Assembly (NCBI RefSeq): GCF_005217615.1
Contig: NZ_SZNK01000001.1
Location: 5,269,001-5,333,000, forward strand
Length of the DNA: 64,000 nt
Source: Brevibacillus antibioticus
Lineage (GTDB): Bacteria > Bacillota > Bacilli > Brevibacillales > Brevibacillaceae
Reading direction: 5' to 3'
Position 1 is the first letter of the stretch, and each line of letters opens with the position of its first letter. Below are positions 8,597-16,051 of this stretch, one piece after another. The notes beneath the pieces were generated by a model, which searched no databases, had not been told where the DNA came from, and saw only the letters and a program-made list of their open reading frames with translations. The translations under genes were made by a program, and so were the position numbers.

Positions 8597-9094
8597 ATGG
8601 ATATTTTTGATAATAAAAAAGGCGGCTTTACCATTATGAGTGGAAAAACCGATGTACACGGAGGTTTTGGTCAAGGTATGCTCGACCTGAATGCTGTGTC
8701 CTCGGTCATTATCGATGGGGACGAAGCGTACATTGACATGGGTGCCTTGCATGCCAAAAGTTCTGTAGAAAAGGGCATCAAATGGACGACAAATAAAGAA
8801 GAAGTACCAAATGGAAAGCCTTATTGGCTCGTTTGGGTAACCGTCGATCGCAATGAAGCTGGTCCTTGCTATGCAGGGGCAACTGCGTGCTACATGGAAA
8901 TCGATCGGGAAGCGCGTCGTGGCTACAAAATTTTGGCGGATCACGTAAATCGCATGGATTACTCCATGAAGAGACGTATTATGCTGTCCGATCTATCCGA
9001 GAAGGAAAAAGCCGCTCTGAAAAAGCTTTTGATTGAAAATAACGCGGCTATGTATGAGAATTCCTCCGAGGAATTAAAGCAGAGTTTGTCCTAA
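8597..9094 (+). CDS. ywhD: YwhD family protein
   Basis: 165 residues; ATG 8597 follows TGGAGGT. The sequence (FDNKKGGFTIMSGKTDVHGG, LNAVSSVIIDGDEAYIDMGA, MEIDREARRGYKILADHVNR) corresponds to the YwhD family of Bacilli, a conserved cytoplasmic protein with no established biochemical role. In B. subtilis ywhD also lies beside the class A PBP gene (pbpG/ywhE) and speE, so the context supports the call. A possible promoter (TTGCGT-N18-TAGAAT) lies at about 8531-8560. A terminator-like hairpin follows at 9202-9239. Confidence 0.85.
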   Translation: MDIFDNKKGGFTIMSGKTDVHGGFGQGMLDLNAVSSVIIDGDEAYIDMGALHAKSSVEKGIKWTTNKEEVPNGKPYWLVWVTVDRNEAGPCYAGATACYMEIDREARRGYKILADHVNRMDYSMKRRIMLSDLSEKEKAALKKLLIENNAAMYENSSEELKQSLS

Positions 9095-9116
9095 AGTTTG
9101 GAAATCGTGAACGGTC

Positions 9117-9194
9117 TGTGAACAAATCGTGAAATCAATTGTTCACACAATTGAAGTCAGGTAAACTTATTTCCATATCTGTGTACATGTACAC
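9117..9194. promoter_or_regulatory. Cluster of palindromes downstream of ywhD
   Basis: TGTGAACAA (9117-9125) and TTGTTCACA (9139-9147) form a perfect 9-bp inverted repeat with a 13-nt centre. GTGTACATGTACAC (9181-9194) is a perfect 14-bp palindrome. Both lie between ywhD and the small gene at 9335. The form suggests protein-binding sites, but I cannot name the regulator. Confidence 0.45.
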
Positions 9195-9201
9195 TAGGTC
9201 A

Positions 9202-9239
9202 ACAAACAGGGAGAGAGCCGTCACTCTTTCCCTGTTTGT
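9202..9239 (+). terminator. Terminator-like hairpin after ywhD
   Basis: A 16-bp stem, ACAAACAGGGAGAGAG (9202-9217) with CTCTTTCCCTGTTTGT (9224-9239), carries one G-U pair and a 6-nt loop. The following U-tract is poor (CTTATA). Confidence 0.6.
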
Positions 9240-9334
9240 CTTATATAATTATCATCGTTGATCATAGTTTTTGGGATATCGTGGAACACTAATGGGGATT
9301 GAACCAAACTGTTTGACGGAAGGGGCGGTACCCA

Positions 9335-9592
9335 TTGGGAGAAGATCTCCGTGGTAATGAACAATCGCATGATCATTTTGTGAGGCACGGTGGTGTCCAT
9401 TTCCGCACACACGTGACTCCGACAGAGATAAACAACTTTGTGCGCAAGCTTCCTGCTGGAAAAAGGGACAGCTTGTTTGAAGTATTGGAACAGCTTGATC
9501 ATGCCGGTCTGATTACGATCGTCAACGACCATGTTTTTGCCGATGGCGATGGAATCGTGGGCGGCGGGGACAATCAGAGCACGCAAGGTTAA
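9335..9592 (+). CDS. Small protein of unknown function, TTG start
   Basis: 85 residues. The TTG at 9335 has GGAAGGGG 9-16 nt upstream, a good ribosome binding site. The stop falls 10 bp before a bidirectional terminator. The middle looks like folded protein: THVTPTEINNFVRKLPAGKR then LFEVLEQLDHAGLITIVNDH, alternating helix and turn much like a small winged-helix or helical domain. The N-terminus is histidine-rich (SHDHFVRHGGVHFRTH) and the C-terminus glycine-rich. I do not recognise the family. It lies convergent to pbpG. The palindromes at 9117-9194 are its nearest upstream regulatory candidates. Confidence 0.55.
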   Translation: MGEDLRGNEQSHDHFVRHGGVHFRTHVTPTEINNFVRKLPAGKRDSLFEVLEQLDHAGLITIVNDHVFADGDGIVGGGDNQSTQG

Positions 9593-9602
9593 TAGGTATA
9601 CC

Positions 9603-9639
9603 AAAAAGGACGTACTCGATGGAGAGATACGTCCTTTTT
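9603..9639. terminator. Bidirectional terminator between the 85-residue gene and pbpG
   Basis: AAAAAGGACGTA (9603-9614) pairs perfectly with TACGTCCTTTTT (9628-9639). A/T runs on both sides make it usable by both convergent genes. Confidence 0.8.
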
Positions 9640-9642
9640 TCT

Positions 9643-11694
9643 TTAATGATTCGGTTTCCACCAACTGCCCATGCGCTGCCAAAAGGTCGAAGAATCTGGT
9701 GGCTTTAATGGTGTCGGTGTCTCATTTGTCGGAATGTGATCCATGCAGTAATCTTGAGGCTCTGTTCCGCTGGCGAAATAAAAGAGCTGTGGATTCGGAC
9801 AGTGCTCGGTCGCCAGTTTTCCAGAAGCGGGATCGATATAGACAGAAACAACACCAGCCGGCATGTCAAAGAGTGCAGGGGGCTGACCTTTGAGCGCACT
9901 TTCCATGAACTGTGCCCAGATTTTTTTGGACAGATAGCCTTCCTTTACATCATCGACCTTTTGATTTTTGTCGTAACCTATCCATACGGTCGAAACTAGC
10001 TGCGGAGTGAACCCGCTCAGCCAGGCGTCATAATCCGTAGACCCTGTTTTCCCTGCTACCGGTCGGTTCATTTCTCCAGCGACGCGATACCCCGTACCGC
10101 CTTGTTCAAATACACTTTGCATCATATTCACTAAGAGAGCAGACGCGACAGGGTCGGCTACCTGTGTTTTCTCTGTTTTTTCTTCGACCAAAATGTTCCC
10201 CTCGCTGTCCTCGATGGAAGTGATCGCAATGGGCTTCACTGCTTGTCCCTTGTTGACGATGGCGGCATAAGCTGCGTTTAACTCCAAGGGAGAGACGGGT
10301 GAAGTTCCCAGTGCGAGGGAGGGAACTGCTTGCATCGAGCTGGTGATACCTAATTGCTTTGCCTGTTCAACCACTTTTTGCGGTCCGAGAAAATCAATGG
10401 TCTTGACGGCATAAATATTGTCAGAGGTTTTGATTGCTTCACGCATGTTAATCAGTGCGTTTGGATATTTTCCACCAAAATTGCCGGGGATGTACTGTTT
10501 TTTGTTCTCGTAGGTAAAAACGGTCGGTTCGCTTTTCATCAACGTGAGCGGTGTATAGCCGTTTTGCAAGGCAGACAAATACATGATTGGCTTGAAGGAG
10601 GAACCGGGCTGGCGCTTGCCAAGCACGCGATTGAACTGACTCACCTTGTAATCACGTCCACCTACCATCGCTTTAATATAGCCGGTAGCAGGGTCCATGG
10701 CGACGAGGGCTACCTGCAAATTGGGATTATTCTTTGGTAAGACGGAGGCGACGATATCCTCGGCCTTTTTTTGGACAACTGGATCAAGGGTCGTGCGGAT
10801 TTTTAGACCACCATGAATAAATTTTTCTTCGTCAATGCCATATTTGTTTTTTACCAAAGTAGCGATGTAATCGCGGAAGTAAGGTGCTGGCTCAGTTACA
10901 TTCCCGTTTGCTGGCTGTTTCAGCTTGATTGGTTCCGCGTAGGCTTGCTCTACTTCCTTCGATGTCAGTAAATGGTCGCGCTCCATAGCGTTCAAAATGA
11001 GCTTTTGTCTGGCTTTGGCGCGTTCCAAATCGACAAATGGTGAATAATAAGAAGGACCCTTAGGGATACCTGCCAGCATGGCGCTCTCTGCAACCGTCAA
11101 ATCTTTGGCGTTCTTGCCGAAATAGGTTTGGGCAGCAGCTTGTACGCCATAGGCTGAATGACCGTAATAAATCTGATTCACGTACATTTCTAATATTTCA
11201 TCCTTGCTGTAATTCAGCTCAAGCTGAATCGCAAGCAGGGCTTCCTTGATTTTTCGCTCCCATGTCTTGTCCAAGCTGAGGTACAGATTTCTTGCCAATT
11301 GTTGAGTGATGGTGCTGGCACCTTGACTCTTGTCCATGTTAATGACATCGACATATGCTGCCATGGCCAATCGTTTCCAATCAAAGCCGAAATGCTCTCG
11401 GAACGAACGGTCCTCGATCGCGATGGTTGCATCAAGCAATGCGGGTGAAATCTCTGCAAGTGGCACAGAAATCCGGTTCTCGCCACGGTGCATGGTATCC
11501 AAAACCTCTCCATTGGAAGCGTAAATCGTCGTAGTTTGCTTCACAAACGTTTCCGGGAGTGGTTGTGAGCGTAAATACAAAATGAGTAGCAAGATGGCAA
11601 AAGAGAAACATAATAGGCTGAGAATGGTAAATTTTACGAATTTCTTAGCCCAACGCAAATAGCGCAGCAATGGGGCTTCGCGAATGACTTCCAT
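9643..11694 (-). CDS. pbpG: Class A penicillin-binding protein (transglycosylase/transpeptidase)
   Basis: 683 residues. The start at 11694 (MEVIREAPLLRYLRW) is chosen because AAAGGAGGAGAGG lies just upstream; the frame is open for 54 more codons without a ribosome binding site. A single N-terminal membrane anchor (about residues 20-42) precedes the GT51 glycosyltransferase domain (EDRSFREHFGFDW, GASTITQQLARNLYL). The transpeptidase domain has SxxK in GSSFKP, SxN in SDN and KTG in AGKTGSTDYDAW. It polymerises and crosslinks peptidoglycan outside the membrane. B. subtilis has pbpG at the same place beside ywhD and speE, where it works in spore wall synthesis; the same role here is inferred. It is transcribed divergently from speE across a 190-bp region. 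Confidence 0.92.
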   Translation of the reverse strand: MEVIREAPLLRYLRWAKKFVKFTILSLLCFSFAILLLILYLRSQPLPETFVKQTTTIYASNGEVLDTMHRGENRISVPLAEISPALLDATIAIEDRSFREHFGFDWKRLAMAAYVDVINMDKSQGASTITQQLARNLYLSLDKTWERKIKEALLAIQLELNYSKDEILEMYVNQIYYGHSAYGVQAAAQTYFGKNAKDLTVAESAMLAGIPKGPSYYSPFVDLERAKARQKLILNAMERDHLLTSKEVEQAYAEPIKLKQPANGNVTEPAPYFRDYIATLVKNKYGIDEEKFIHGGLKIRTTLDPVVQKKAEDIVASVLPKNNPNLQVALVAMDPATGYIKAMVGGRDYKVSQFNRVLGKRQPGSSFKPIMYLSALQNGYTPLTLMKSEPTVFTYENKKQYIPGNFGGKYPNALINMREAIKTSDNIYAVKTIDFLGPQKVVEQAKQLGITSSMQAVPSLALGTSPVSPLELNAAYAAIVNKGQAVKPIAITSIEDSEGNILVEEKTEKTQVADPVASALLVNMMQSVFEQGGTGYRVAGEMNRPVAGKTGSTDYDAWLSGFTPQLVSTVWIGYDKNQKVDDVKEGYLSKKIWAQFMESALKGQPPALFDMPAGVVSVYIDPASGKLATEHCPNPQLFYFASGTEPQDYCMDHIPTNETPTPLKPPDSSTFWQRMGSWWKPNH

Positions 11695-11736
11695 GTGTGC
11701 CTCTCCTCCTTTCTGCGGTTGAATCAATAAAATAGG

Positions 11737-11761
11737 ACATACTACGTTACTAGTAGTATGT
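11737..11761. promoter_or_regulatory. Palindromic operator candidate between pbpG and speE
   Basis: ACATACTAC (11737-11745) and GTAGTATGT (11753-11761) form a perfect 9-bp inverted repeat with a 7-nt centre. It lies 43 bp upstream of the pbpG start codon and 44 bp upstream of the speE -35 element. It could serve either divergent gene; the regulator is unknown. Confidence 0.45.
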
Positions 11762-11804
11762 GTCGCTTGCAAGCTGGTTAAACTTTCCACACTAGAAAAA
11801 TATC

Positions 11805-11832
11805 TTGCAATTTGGAAGACAGCTACTATAAT
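11805..11832 (+). promoter_or_regulatory. Sigma-A promoter of speE
   Basis: TTGCAA (11805-11810), 16-bp spacer, perfect TATAAT (11827-11832), about 45 bp before the speE ribosome binding site. Confidence 0.6.
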
Positions 11833-11884
11833 TTTCTTGTTATATTGTATTTTCATGCGGTTAATTGAAGGAGGTTACATAGCC

Positions 11885-12724
11885 ATGAACATGGAATTGT
11901 GGTACACCGAAAAACAGACGGAAAATCACGGGATAACAACGAAAATTACAGAGACCCTATACAGTGAGAAATCCGAGTTTCAACAAATCGACGTAATTCA
12001 TACGAAGCAGTTTGGTCGCATGTTAGTGCTCGACGGCATGGTTATGACTACCGATGTCGATGAGTTTGTCTACCATGAAATGATTTCTCATATCGCGTTG
12101 AATACCCATCCAAACCCGAAAAAGGTTCTGGTTGTAGGCGGCGGCGATGGCGGTGCTATTCGTGAAATCGTAAAGCACGCGTCTGTAGAAAAAGCAGTTC
12201 TGGCTGAAATCGACGGTGGCGTCATTGAGTCTTGCAAAAAATATTTCCCTGAGATTGCGAGTGCATTGACAGGTAATCCGCGTGTAGATGTACAAGTCAT
12301 CGATGGTATTAAACATATTCATGACCACAAAGGTGAGTATGATGTGATCATGGTAGACTCTACAGAGCCAGTAGGACCTGCTGTAGGTCTGTTCGAAAAA
12401 GGTTTCTACCAAGGCATCCACGATGCTTTGAAACCAGACGGTATCATGGTTGCTCAAACGGAATCTCCTTGGTTCAACCGTGAACTGATCAAGCGTGTGT
12501 TCAAAGACCTGAAATCGATCTTCCCGGTTACTCGTCTCTACACTTGCAGCATCCCTACTTATCCATCCGGACTGTGGAGCTTCACCATTGCTTCCAAGCA
12601 ACACGATCCGTTGGAAGTAGACCCAGCGAAAATCAAAGATCTGGGTACCAAATACTACAATGCGGAAGTTCACCACGCTGCCTTCAAACTGCCTAACTTT
12701 GTGGCTGAGCTGACCCGCGACTAA
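11885..12724 (+). CDS. speE: Spermidine synthase (polyamine aminopropyltransferase)
   Basis: 279 residues from ATG 11885, with GAAGGAGG 10 nt upstream; a second ATG at 11891 would give 277. It transfers the aminopropyl group of decarboxylated S-adenosylmethionine to putrescine. Family signatures are [13 protein letters not shown] at the N-terminus, the nucleotide-binding loop [15 protein letters not shown] (about residues 80-95), the acidic [11 protein letters not shown] and the gatekeeper loop around VAQTESPW. Length and N-terminus match Bacillus SpeE. It lies 19 bp upstream of speB, whose product putrescine is its substrate, so the pair forms a two-step operon. Confidence 0.95.
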   Translation: MNMELWYTEKQTENHGITTKITETLYSEKSEFQQIDVIHTKQFGRMLVLDGMVMTTDVDEFVYHEMISHIALNTHPNPKKVLVVGGGDGGAIREIVKHASVEKAVLAEIDGGVIESCKKYFPEIASALTGNPRVDVQVIDGIKHIHDHKGEYDVIMVDSTEPVGPAVGLFEKGFYQGIHDALKPDGIMVAQTESPWFNRELIKRVFKDLKSIFPVTRLYTCSIPTYPSGLWSFTIASKQHDPLEVDPAKIKDLGTKYYNAEVHHAAFKLPNFVAELTRD

Positions 12725-12743
12725 TCGGGGGAGAACTACACCT

Positions 12744-13613
12744 ATGCGTTTTGACGAAGCATACTCTGGAAATGTCTTTATCCGTAGTCACGGGAATTAC
12801 GAAGAAAGCCAAGCGGTTATTTACGGTATGCCGATGGACTGGACAGTGAGCTTCCGTCCGGGATCTCGTTTTGGCCCTGCCCGTATCCGTGAGGTTTCTA
12901 TCGGACTGGAAGAGTACAGCCCGTACTTGGACAGGTTGTTGGAAGACATCAAATACTTTGATGCCGGCGATATTCCACTTCCTTTTGGAAACGTGGAAGG
13001 TAGTCTGGACGCGATCCGTACATTCGTGGCAAAAGTATTGGCAGATGGCAAATTCCCATTGGGTCTTGGCGGAGAGCACTTGGTTTCCTGGCCAGTATTC
13101 CAAGCGGTTTATGAAAAGTACAAGGACATGGTCGTATTCCACTTTGACGCGCATACAGACCTGCGTGACAACTACGAGGGATACGAATACTCCCACTCTA
13201 CCCCGATCAAAAAGGTATGCAACCTGATCGGCGGTAAAAATGTATACTCTTTCGGAATCCGCAGCGGAATGAAGGACGAGTTTGAGTGGGCAAAAGAAAA
13301 CATGCACCTGTACAAATACGATGTACTGGAGCCAGTGAAGCAAGTGCTGCCTACTATCGGCAACCGTCCGATCTACCTGTCGATTGACATCGATGTATTG
13401 GACCCTGCGCACGCTCCTGGAACAGGTACAACAGAAGCAGGCGGCATCACGTCTCGTGAGCTGCTCGATACCATTCACTTCATGGCAAACAACGGTGCGA
13501 ATGTCATCGGTTGTGATCTGGTGGAGGTTGCTCCTGTGTATGACCACAGTGAAATGACGCAAATCGCGGCATCCAAAATCGTTCGCGAGCTGCTCTTGAG
13601 CTTTGTAAAATAA
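12744..13613 (+). CDS. speB: Agmatinase
   Basis: 289 residues; ATG 12744 follows GGGGGAG. It hydrolyses agmatine to putrescine and urea in the cytoplasm. Ureohydrolase signatures are GLGGEH, HFDAHTDLRDNYEGYEYSH and SIDIDVLDPAHAPGTGT, which contain the histidine and aspartate ligands of the two manganese ions. The N-terminus MRFDEAYSGNVFIRSH is close to B. subtilis SpeB. It is co-transcribed with speE and closed by a terminator at 13629-13664. Confidence 0.95.
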   Translation: MRFDEAYSGNVFIRSHGNYEESQAVIYGMPMDWTVSFRPGSRFGPARIREVSIGLEEYSPYLDRLLEDIKYFDAGDIPLPFGNVEGSLDAIRTFVAKVLADGKFPLGLGGEHLVSWPVFQAVYEKYKDMVVFHFDAHTDLRDNYEGYEYSHSTPIKKVCNLIGGKNVYSFGIRSGMKDEFEWAKENMHLYKYDVLEPVKQVLPTIGNRPIYLSIDIDVLDPAHAPGTGTTEAGGITSRELLDTIHFMANNGANVIGCDLVEVAPVYDHSEMTQIAASKIVRELLLSFVK

Positions 13614-13628
13614 GATATCTGTGTAAAT

Positions 13629-13664
13629 AAGCCTCCGGTTTTGAAAAAGAACCGGGGGCTTTTC
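13629..13664 (+). terminator. Terminator of speE-speB
   Basis: AAGCCTCCGGTT (13629-13640) pairs with AACCGGGGGCTT (13650-13661), followed by a short T run. Confidence 0.8.
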
Positions 13665-13706
13665 CTATTGATGAGAGAGATTGAACTAAATTAATAAACA
13701 TTTTGG

Positions 13707-13735
13707 TTTACAAAGTATAAGATAGTCAGTACAAT
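13707..13735 (+). promoter_or_regulatory. Sigma-A promoter of the MFS transporter gene
   Basis: TTTACA (13707-13712), 17-bp spacer, TACAAT (13730-13735), followed by a ~50-nt leader to the ribosome binding site. Confidence 0.6.
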
Positions 13736-13793
13736 CATAATAGTGAGATGATTGAAAAGTCGACGGAGGTTTTCTTACAAAGGAGTTGTCTGC

Positions 13794-15038
13794 ATGAGAG
13801 AGGTATTTGCCTACGCACCATTTCGAAAGCTGTTCTTTTCCAATTTGTTCTCCGGTTTTGGGCAAGGCATGACGATGATCGGGATTGCTTGGTTCCTCGT
13901 GGAAACGACAGGCTCTGCTCAACTTTTGGGCTCGACTATGTTTACTTCTGCGGTACTGATGTTTTTTATTGGGCCGTATATCGGGACGCTCATCGATCGT
14001 TACTCCCGCAAGAAAATGCTGCTGATAGAAAACCTGATCGGATTTGGCGTACTTGGCCTGCTCGCGATCTGGGGCTTTTTCGGAGAGTACACCGAGTGGA
14101 TGCTGATTGTTATCTATTTGACGACGACCTTTATGTACCAGATTCATTATCCGACCCAGTCCGCGTTGGTTCAGGAGACGTTTGAGCCCAAGCACTACAA
14201 TAGCATCAACAGTCTTCTTGAGATCGAAGGACAGACGGCATCCGTTCTTGCTGGCGCGTTTGCGGGGATATTGCTTAGTTCCTATGGGCTGCATGTGGTG
14301 ATTATTTTCAATGCGATCACGTACTTGTTCGCTTTTACCTTGCTGTCTACCATGACGTATACCTTCACACTGGAAAAAGAAGCGAAGCAAAACCAGGGTA
14401 TCGCATGGACGATGCAGCTGATGGAAAGCTGGCGGTACATTCGGCAAAAGAAAGGATTCCTTCTGTTTGGTATATCCGCACTTATGCCCTTCATTGCTGT
14501 TATGGCGACGAACTTATTGAAGCCGGTTTACATAAGCCAAACGTTGCAGGCGGGTGTCTCGGTTTATTCGCTAGGAGAGGTCACGTATGCACTAGGTGCT
14601 GTGGCGGCAGGTTTACTCGTTGCGATTGTCGTTCGCAAGATGGGGCAGCTGGCAGCCATGATCGGCAATACGTTGCTATTCGCGATTGCCATTGTCGTCA
14701 TGATTGCTTTGCCGTATGGCTGGGCGCTGATTGCGGCGTACACGTTTTACGGGTGGAGTAACGCTTCTGTTCGCTTGATTCGGCAATCGCTCTATATGAC
14801 AGTTGTGCCGAAGCAGCAGATGGGGCGGGTGATGAGCTTTTTCAACTCCATCGGCATGATGATGCGTCTGGTCCTGATCGGTTTGTTTACGGCGATGATC
14901 GATTACACGGGGGCAGGAGTCGGATACCTGGTGTTGGCGGGTCTGCTGTTGCTTGCGGCGATCGGGATTGCTGCTACCATGAGATACCTGCTGGCGGATG
15001 CCAAAGCGGAGGCGGCGGTTGCCACAGAAGAGCGATGA
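13794..15038 (+). CDS. Major facilitator superfamily transporter
   Basis: 414 residues from ATG 13794 (MREVFAYAPFRKLFFSNLFS) behind AAAGGAG; an earlier in-frame ATG at 13752 lacks a ribosome binding site. About twelve membrane segments are visible. The loop IGTLIDRYSRKKMLLIENL between helices 2 and 3 is the typical MFS motif A of the MFS_3/enterobactin-exporter-like drug-efflux group. The substrate cannot be read from the sequence. The gene sits between speB and ywiB, which are adjacent in B. subtilis, so it is an insertion relative to that order. It has its own promoter and runs into ywiB after 55 bp. Confidence 0.85.
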   Translation: MREVFAYAPFRKLFFSNLFSGFGQGMTMIGIAWFLVETTGSAQLLGSTMFTSAVLMFFIGPYIGTLIDRYSRKKMLLIENLIGFGVLGLLAIWGFFGEYTEWMLIVIYLTTTFMYQIHYPTQSALVQETFEPKHYNSINSLLEIEGQTASVLAGAFAGILLSSYGLHVVIIFNAITYLFAFTLLSTMTYTFTLEKEAKQNQGIAWTMQLMESWRYIRQKKGFLLFGISALMPFIAVMATNLLKPVYISQTLQAGVSVYSLGEVTYALGAVAAGLLVAIVVRKMGQLAAMIGNTLLFAIAIVVMIALPYGWALIAAYTFYGWSNASVRLIRQSLYMTVVPKQQMGRVMSFFNSIGMMMRLVLIGLFTAMIDYTGAGVGYLVLAGLLLLAAIGIAATMRYLLADAKAEAAVATEER

Positions 15039-15093
15039 AGGGTAGAATGTAGGGATAAATGGGAAGCGAAAGAAAGTGGAGTGTGGAAGCAGC

Positions 15094-15507
15094 ATGCAAG
15101 ACATACAAGTGAAATTGACAGCACGGCATCATGTCGAAGGCAACTGGGAAGAAACGACCCATAGCTATGAAGGCAAGCGCGTACAAAAAGCATCCGCGTG
15201 GTACTTGACCTACAAAGAGCAGATGGAGGGCGCAGGTGAAGTAAGCACGACACTGAAGCTGACAGATACGTCCATTACGCTGGTTCGTCAGGGCGGAGTT
15301 TCAACAAGGCAGCAATTCGAAAAAGGAGCCAGCACTCATTCTACCTATCAAAGTCCCTATGGTCCGTTTGCAATGGAGACGCATACGAACAAGCTGCGAA
15401 TCCGCTACGAGGCAGAGGTTCCTGTACAGGTAGAAATCGCGTACCAGCTATGGATGAATGAACAGTACGCTGGTGAGCATGAGCTGAAAATAGAGCTAGG
15501 AAAATAA
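15094..15507 (+). CDS. ywiB: YwiB family protein (DUF1934)
   Basis: 137 residues from ATG 15094 (MQDIQVKLTARHHVEGNWEE); a GTG at 15076 is the alternative start. It matches DUF1934/YwiB, a small beta-barrel, lipocalin-like protein with no proven function (AWYLTYKEQMEGAGEVSTTL, YGPFAMETHTNKLRI, YQLWMNEQYAGEHELKI). In B. subtilis it lies between speB and argS. Here argS does not follow, and a terminator closes the gene. Confidence 0.85.
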   Translation: MQDIQVKLTARHHVEGNWEETTHSYEGKRVQKASAWYLTYKEQMEGAGEVSTTLKLTDTSITLVRQGGVSTRQQFEKGASTHSTYQSPYGPFAMETHTNKLRIRYEAEVPVQVEIAYQLWMNEQYAGEHELKIELGK

Positions 15508-15508
15508 G

Positions 15509-15533
15509 CCGCCCTTTGCAAGGGCGGTTTTTT
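15509..15533 (+). terminator. Terminator of ywiB
   Basis: CCGCCCTT-TGC-AAGGGCGG followed by TTTTTT: a compact, near-ideal intrinsic terminator starting 1 nt after the stop codon. Confidence 0.9.
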
Positions 15534-15581
15534 GCACGTACAATAGGATTACTTGCGGCTGAAGTGAAAGGGGGATACAGC

Positions 15582-15974
15582 ATGTTTGTACTCGCAAATG
15601 GACTAATAGCCGGTCTGGGTCTTGCTGCTTTTTTAGCGCTCGGAGATGGTTTGTTTGATACAAATACTTTTCCCGTTTTAATTGATGTCAGCTATGTACC
15701 GGGCATGGAAAACCTACCCTCTATTGTAGAACTATTGATTCATCTGCTGATTAGTGTGGTCATCGCCTTTTTTCTCATGCACTTTTACCCGCGGGAACGA
15801 AAAGCCCGATCAGTACGATACTTGCTGTACTGGATGCTCGGTTTTTCTGTCGCGTTTTTCCCATTTAGTGTGTTGAGTCAATCCGTGATGAGTATGACAG
15901 CGTTCCTCATCTGGATATTGGGACATTTACTGTATACCGCAATGCTAGCCATTCAGGTAGGGCGTAATCGATAA
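15582..15974 (+). CDS. Four-helix membrane protein of unknown function
   Basis: 130 residues from ATG 15582, which has AAAGGGGG 7 nt upstream; an earlier ATG at 15516 overlaps the terminator and is rejected. Four membrane segments are visible: FVLANGLIAGLGLAAFLALG, IVELLIHLLISVVIAFFLMH, YLLYWMLGFSVAFFPFSVL and AFLIWILGHLLYTAMLAIQV. I recognise no catalytic motif. It lies just before the sigma-54 activator. Confidence 0.7.
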   Translation: MFVLANGLIAGLGLAAFLALGDGLFDTNTFPVLIDVSYVPGMENLPSIVELLIHLLISVVIAFFLMHFYPRERKARSVRYLLYWMLGFSVAFFPFSVLSQSVMSMTAFLIWILGHLLYTAMLAIQVGRNR

Positions 15975-15986
15975 CAGTGTGAAAGT

Positions 15987-16000
15987 GCCGAATATTCGGC
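15987..16000. promoter_or_regulatory. Palindromic site upstream of the sigma-54 activator
   Basis: GCCGAATATTCGGC is a perfect 14-bp palindrome, 52 bp before the activator start. The same GCCGAA..TTCGGC arms recur at 17473-17486 before kamA. It is probably a binding site for the activator itself (autoregulation). Confidence 0.65.
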
Positions 16001-16051
16001 GAAGTGATGATTTTTTGGCAGCATGGGTGGAAGGAAGGAGTGAAAGCCAGG

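Noticed and set aside
9221..9682. 153-codon minus-strand frame across the ywhD-pbpG gap
   Set aside because: It crosses two terminator hairpins and overlaps the better-supported plus-strand 85-residue gene, and it has no ribosome binding site.
11695..11856. 54-codon N-terminal extension of pbpG
   Set aside because: AAAGGAGGAGAGG lies directly before the start at 11694 and the extension crosses the operator region.
12693..13562. 289-codon open frame opposite speB
   Set aside because: Antisense shadow; speB is unambiguous and no start signal is present.
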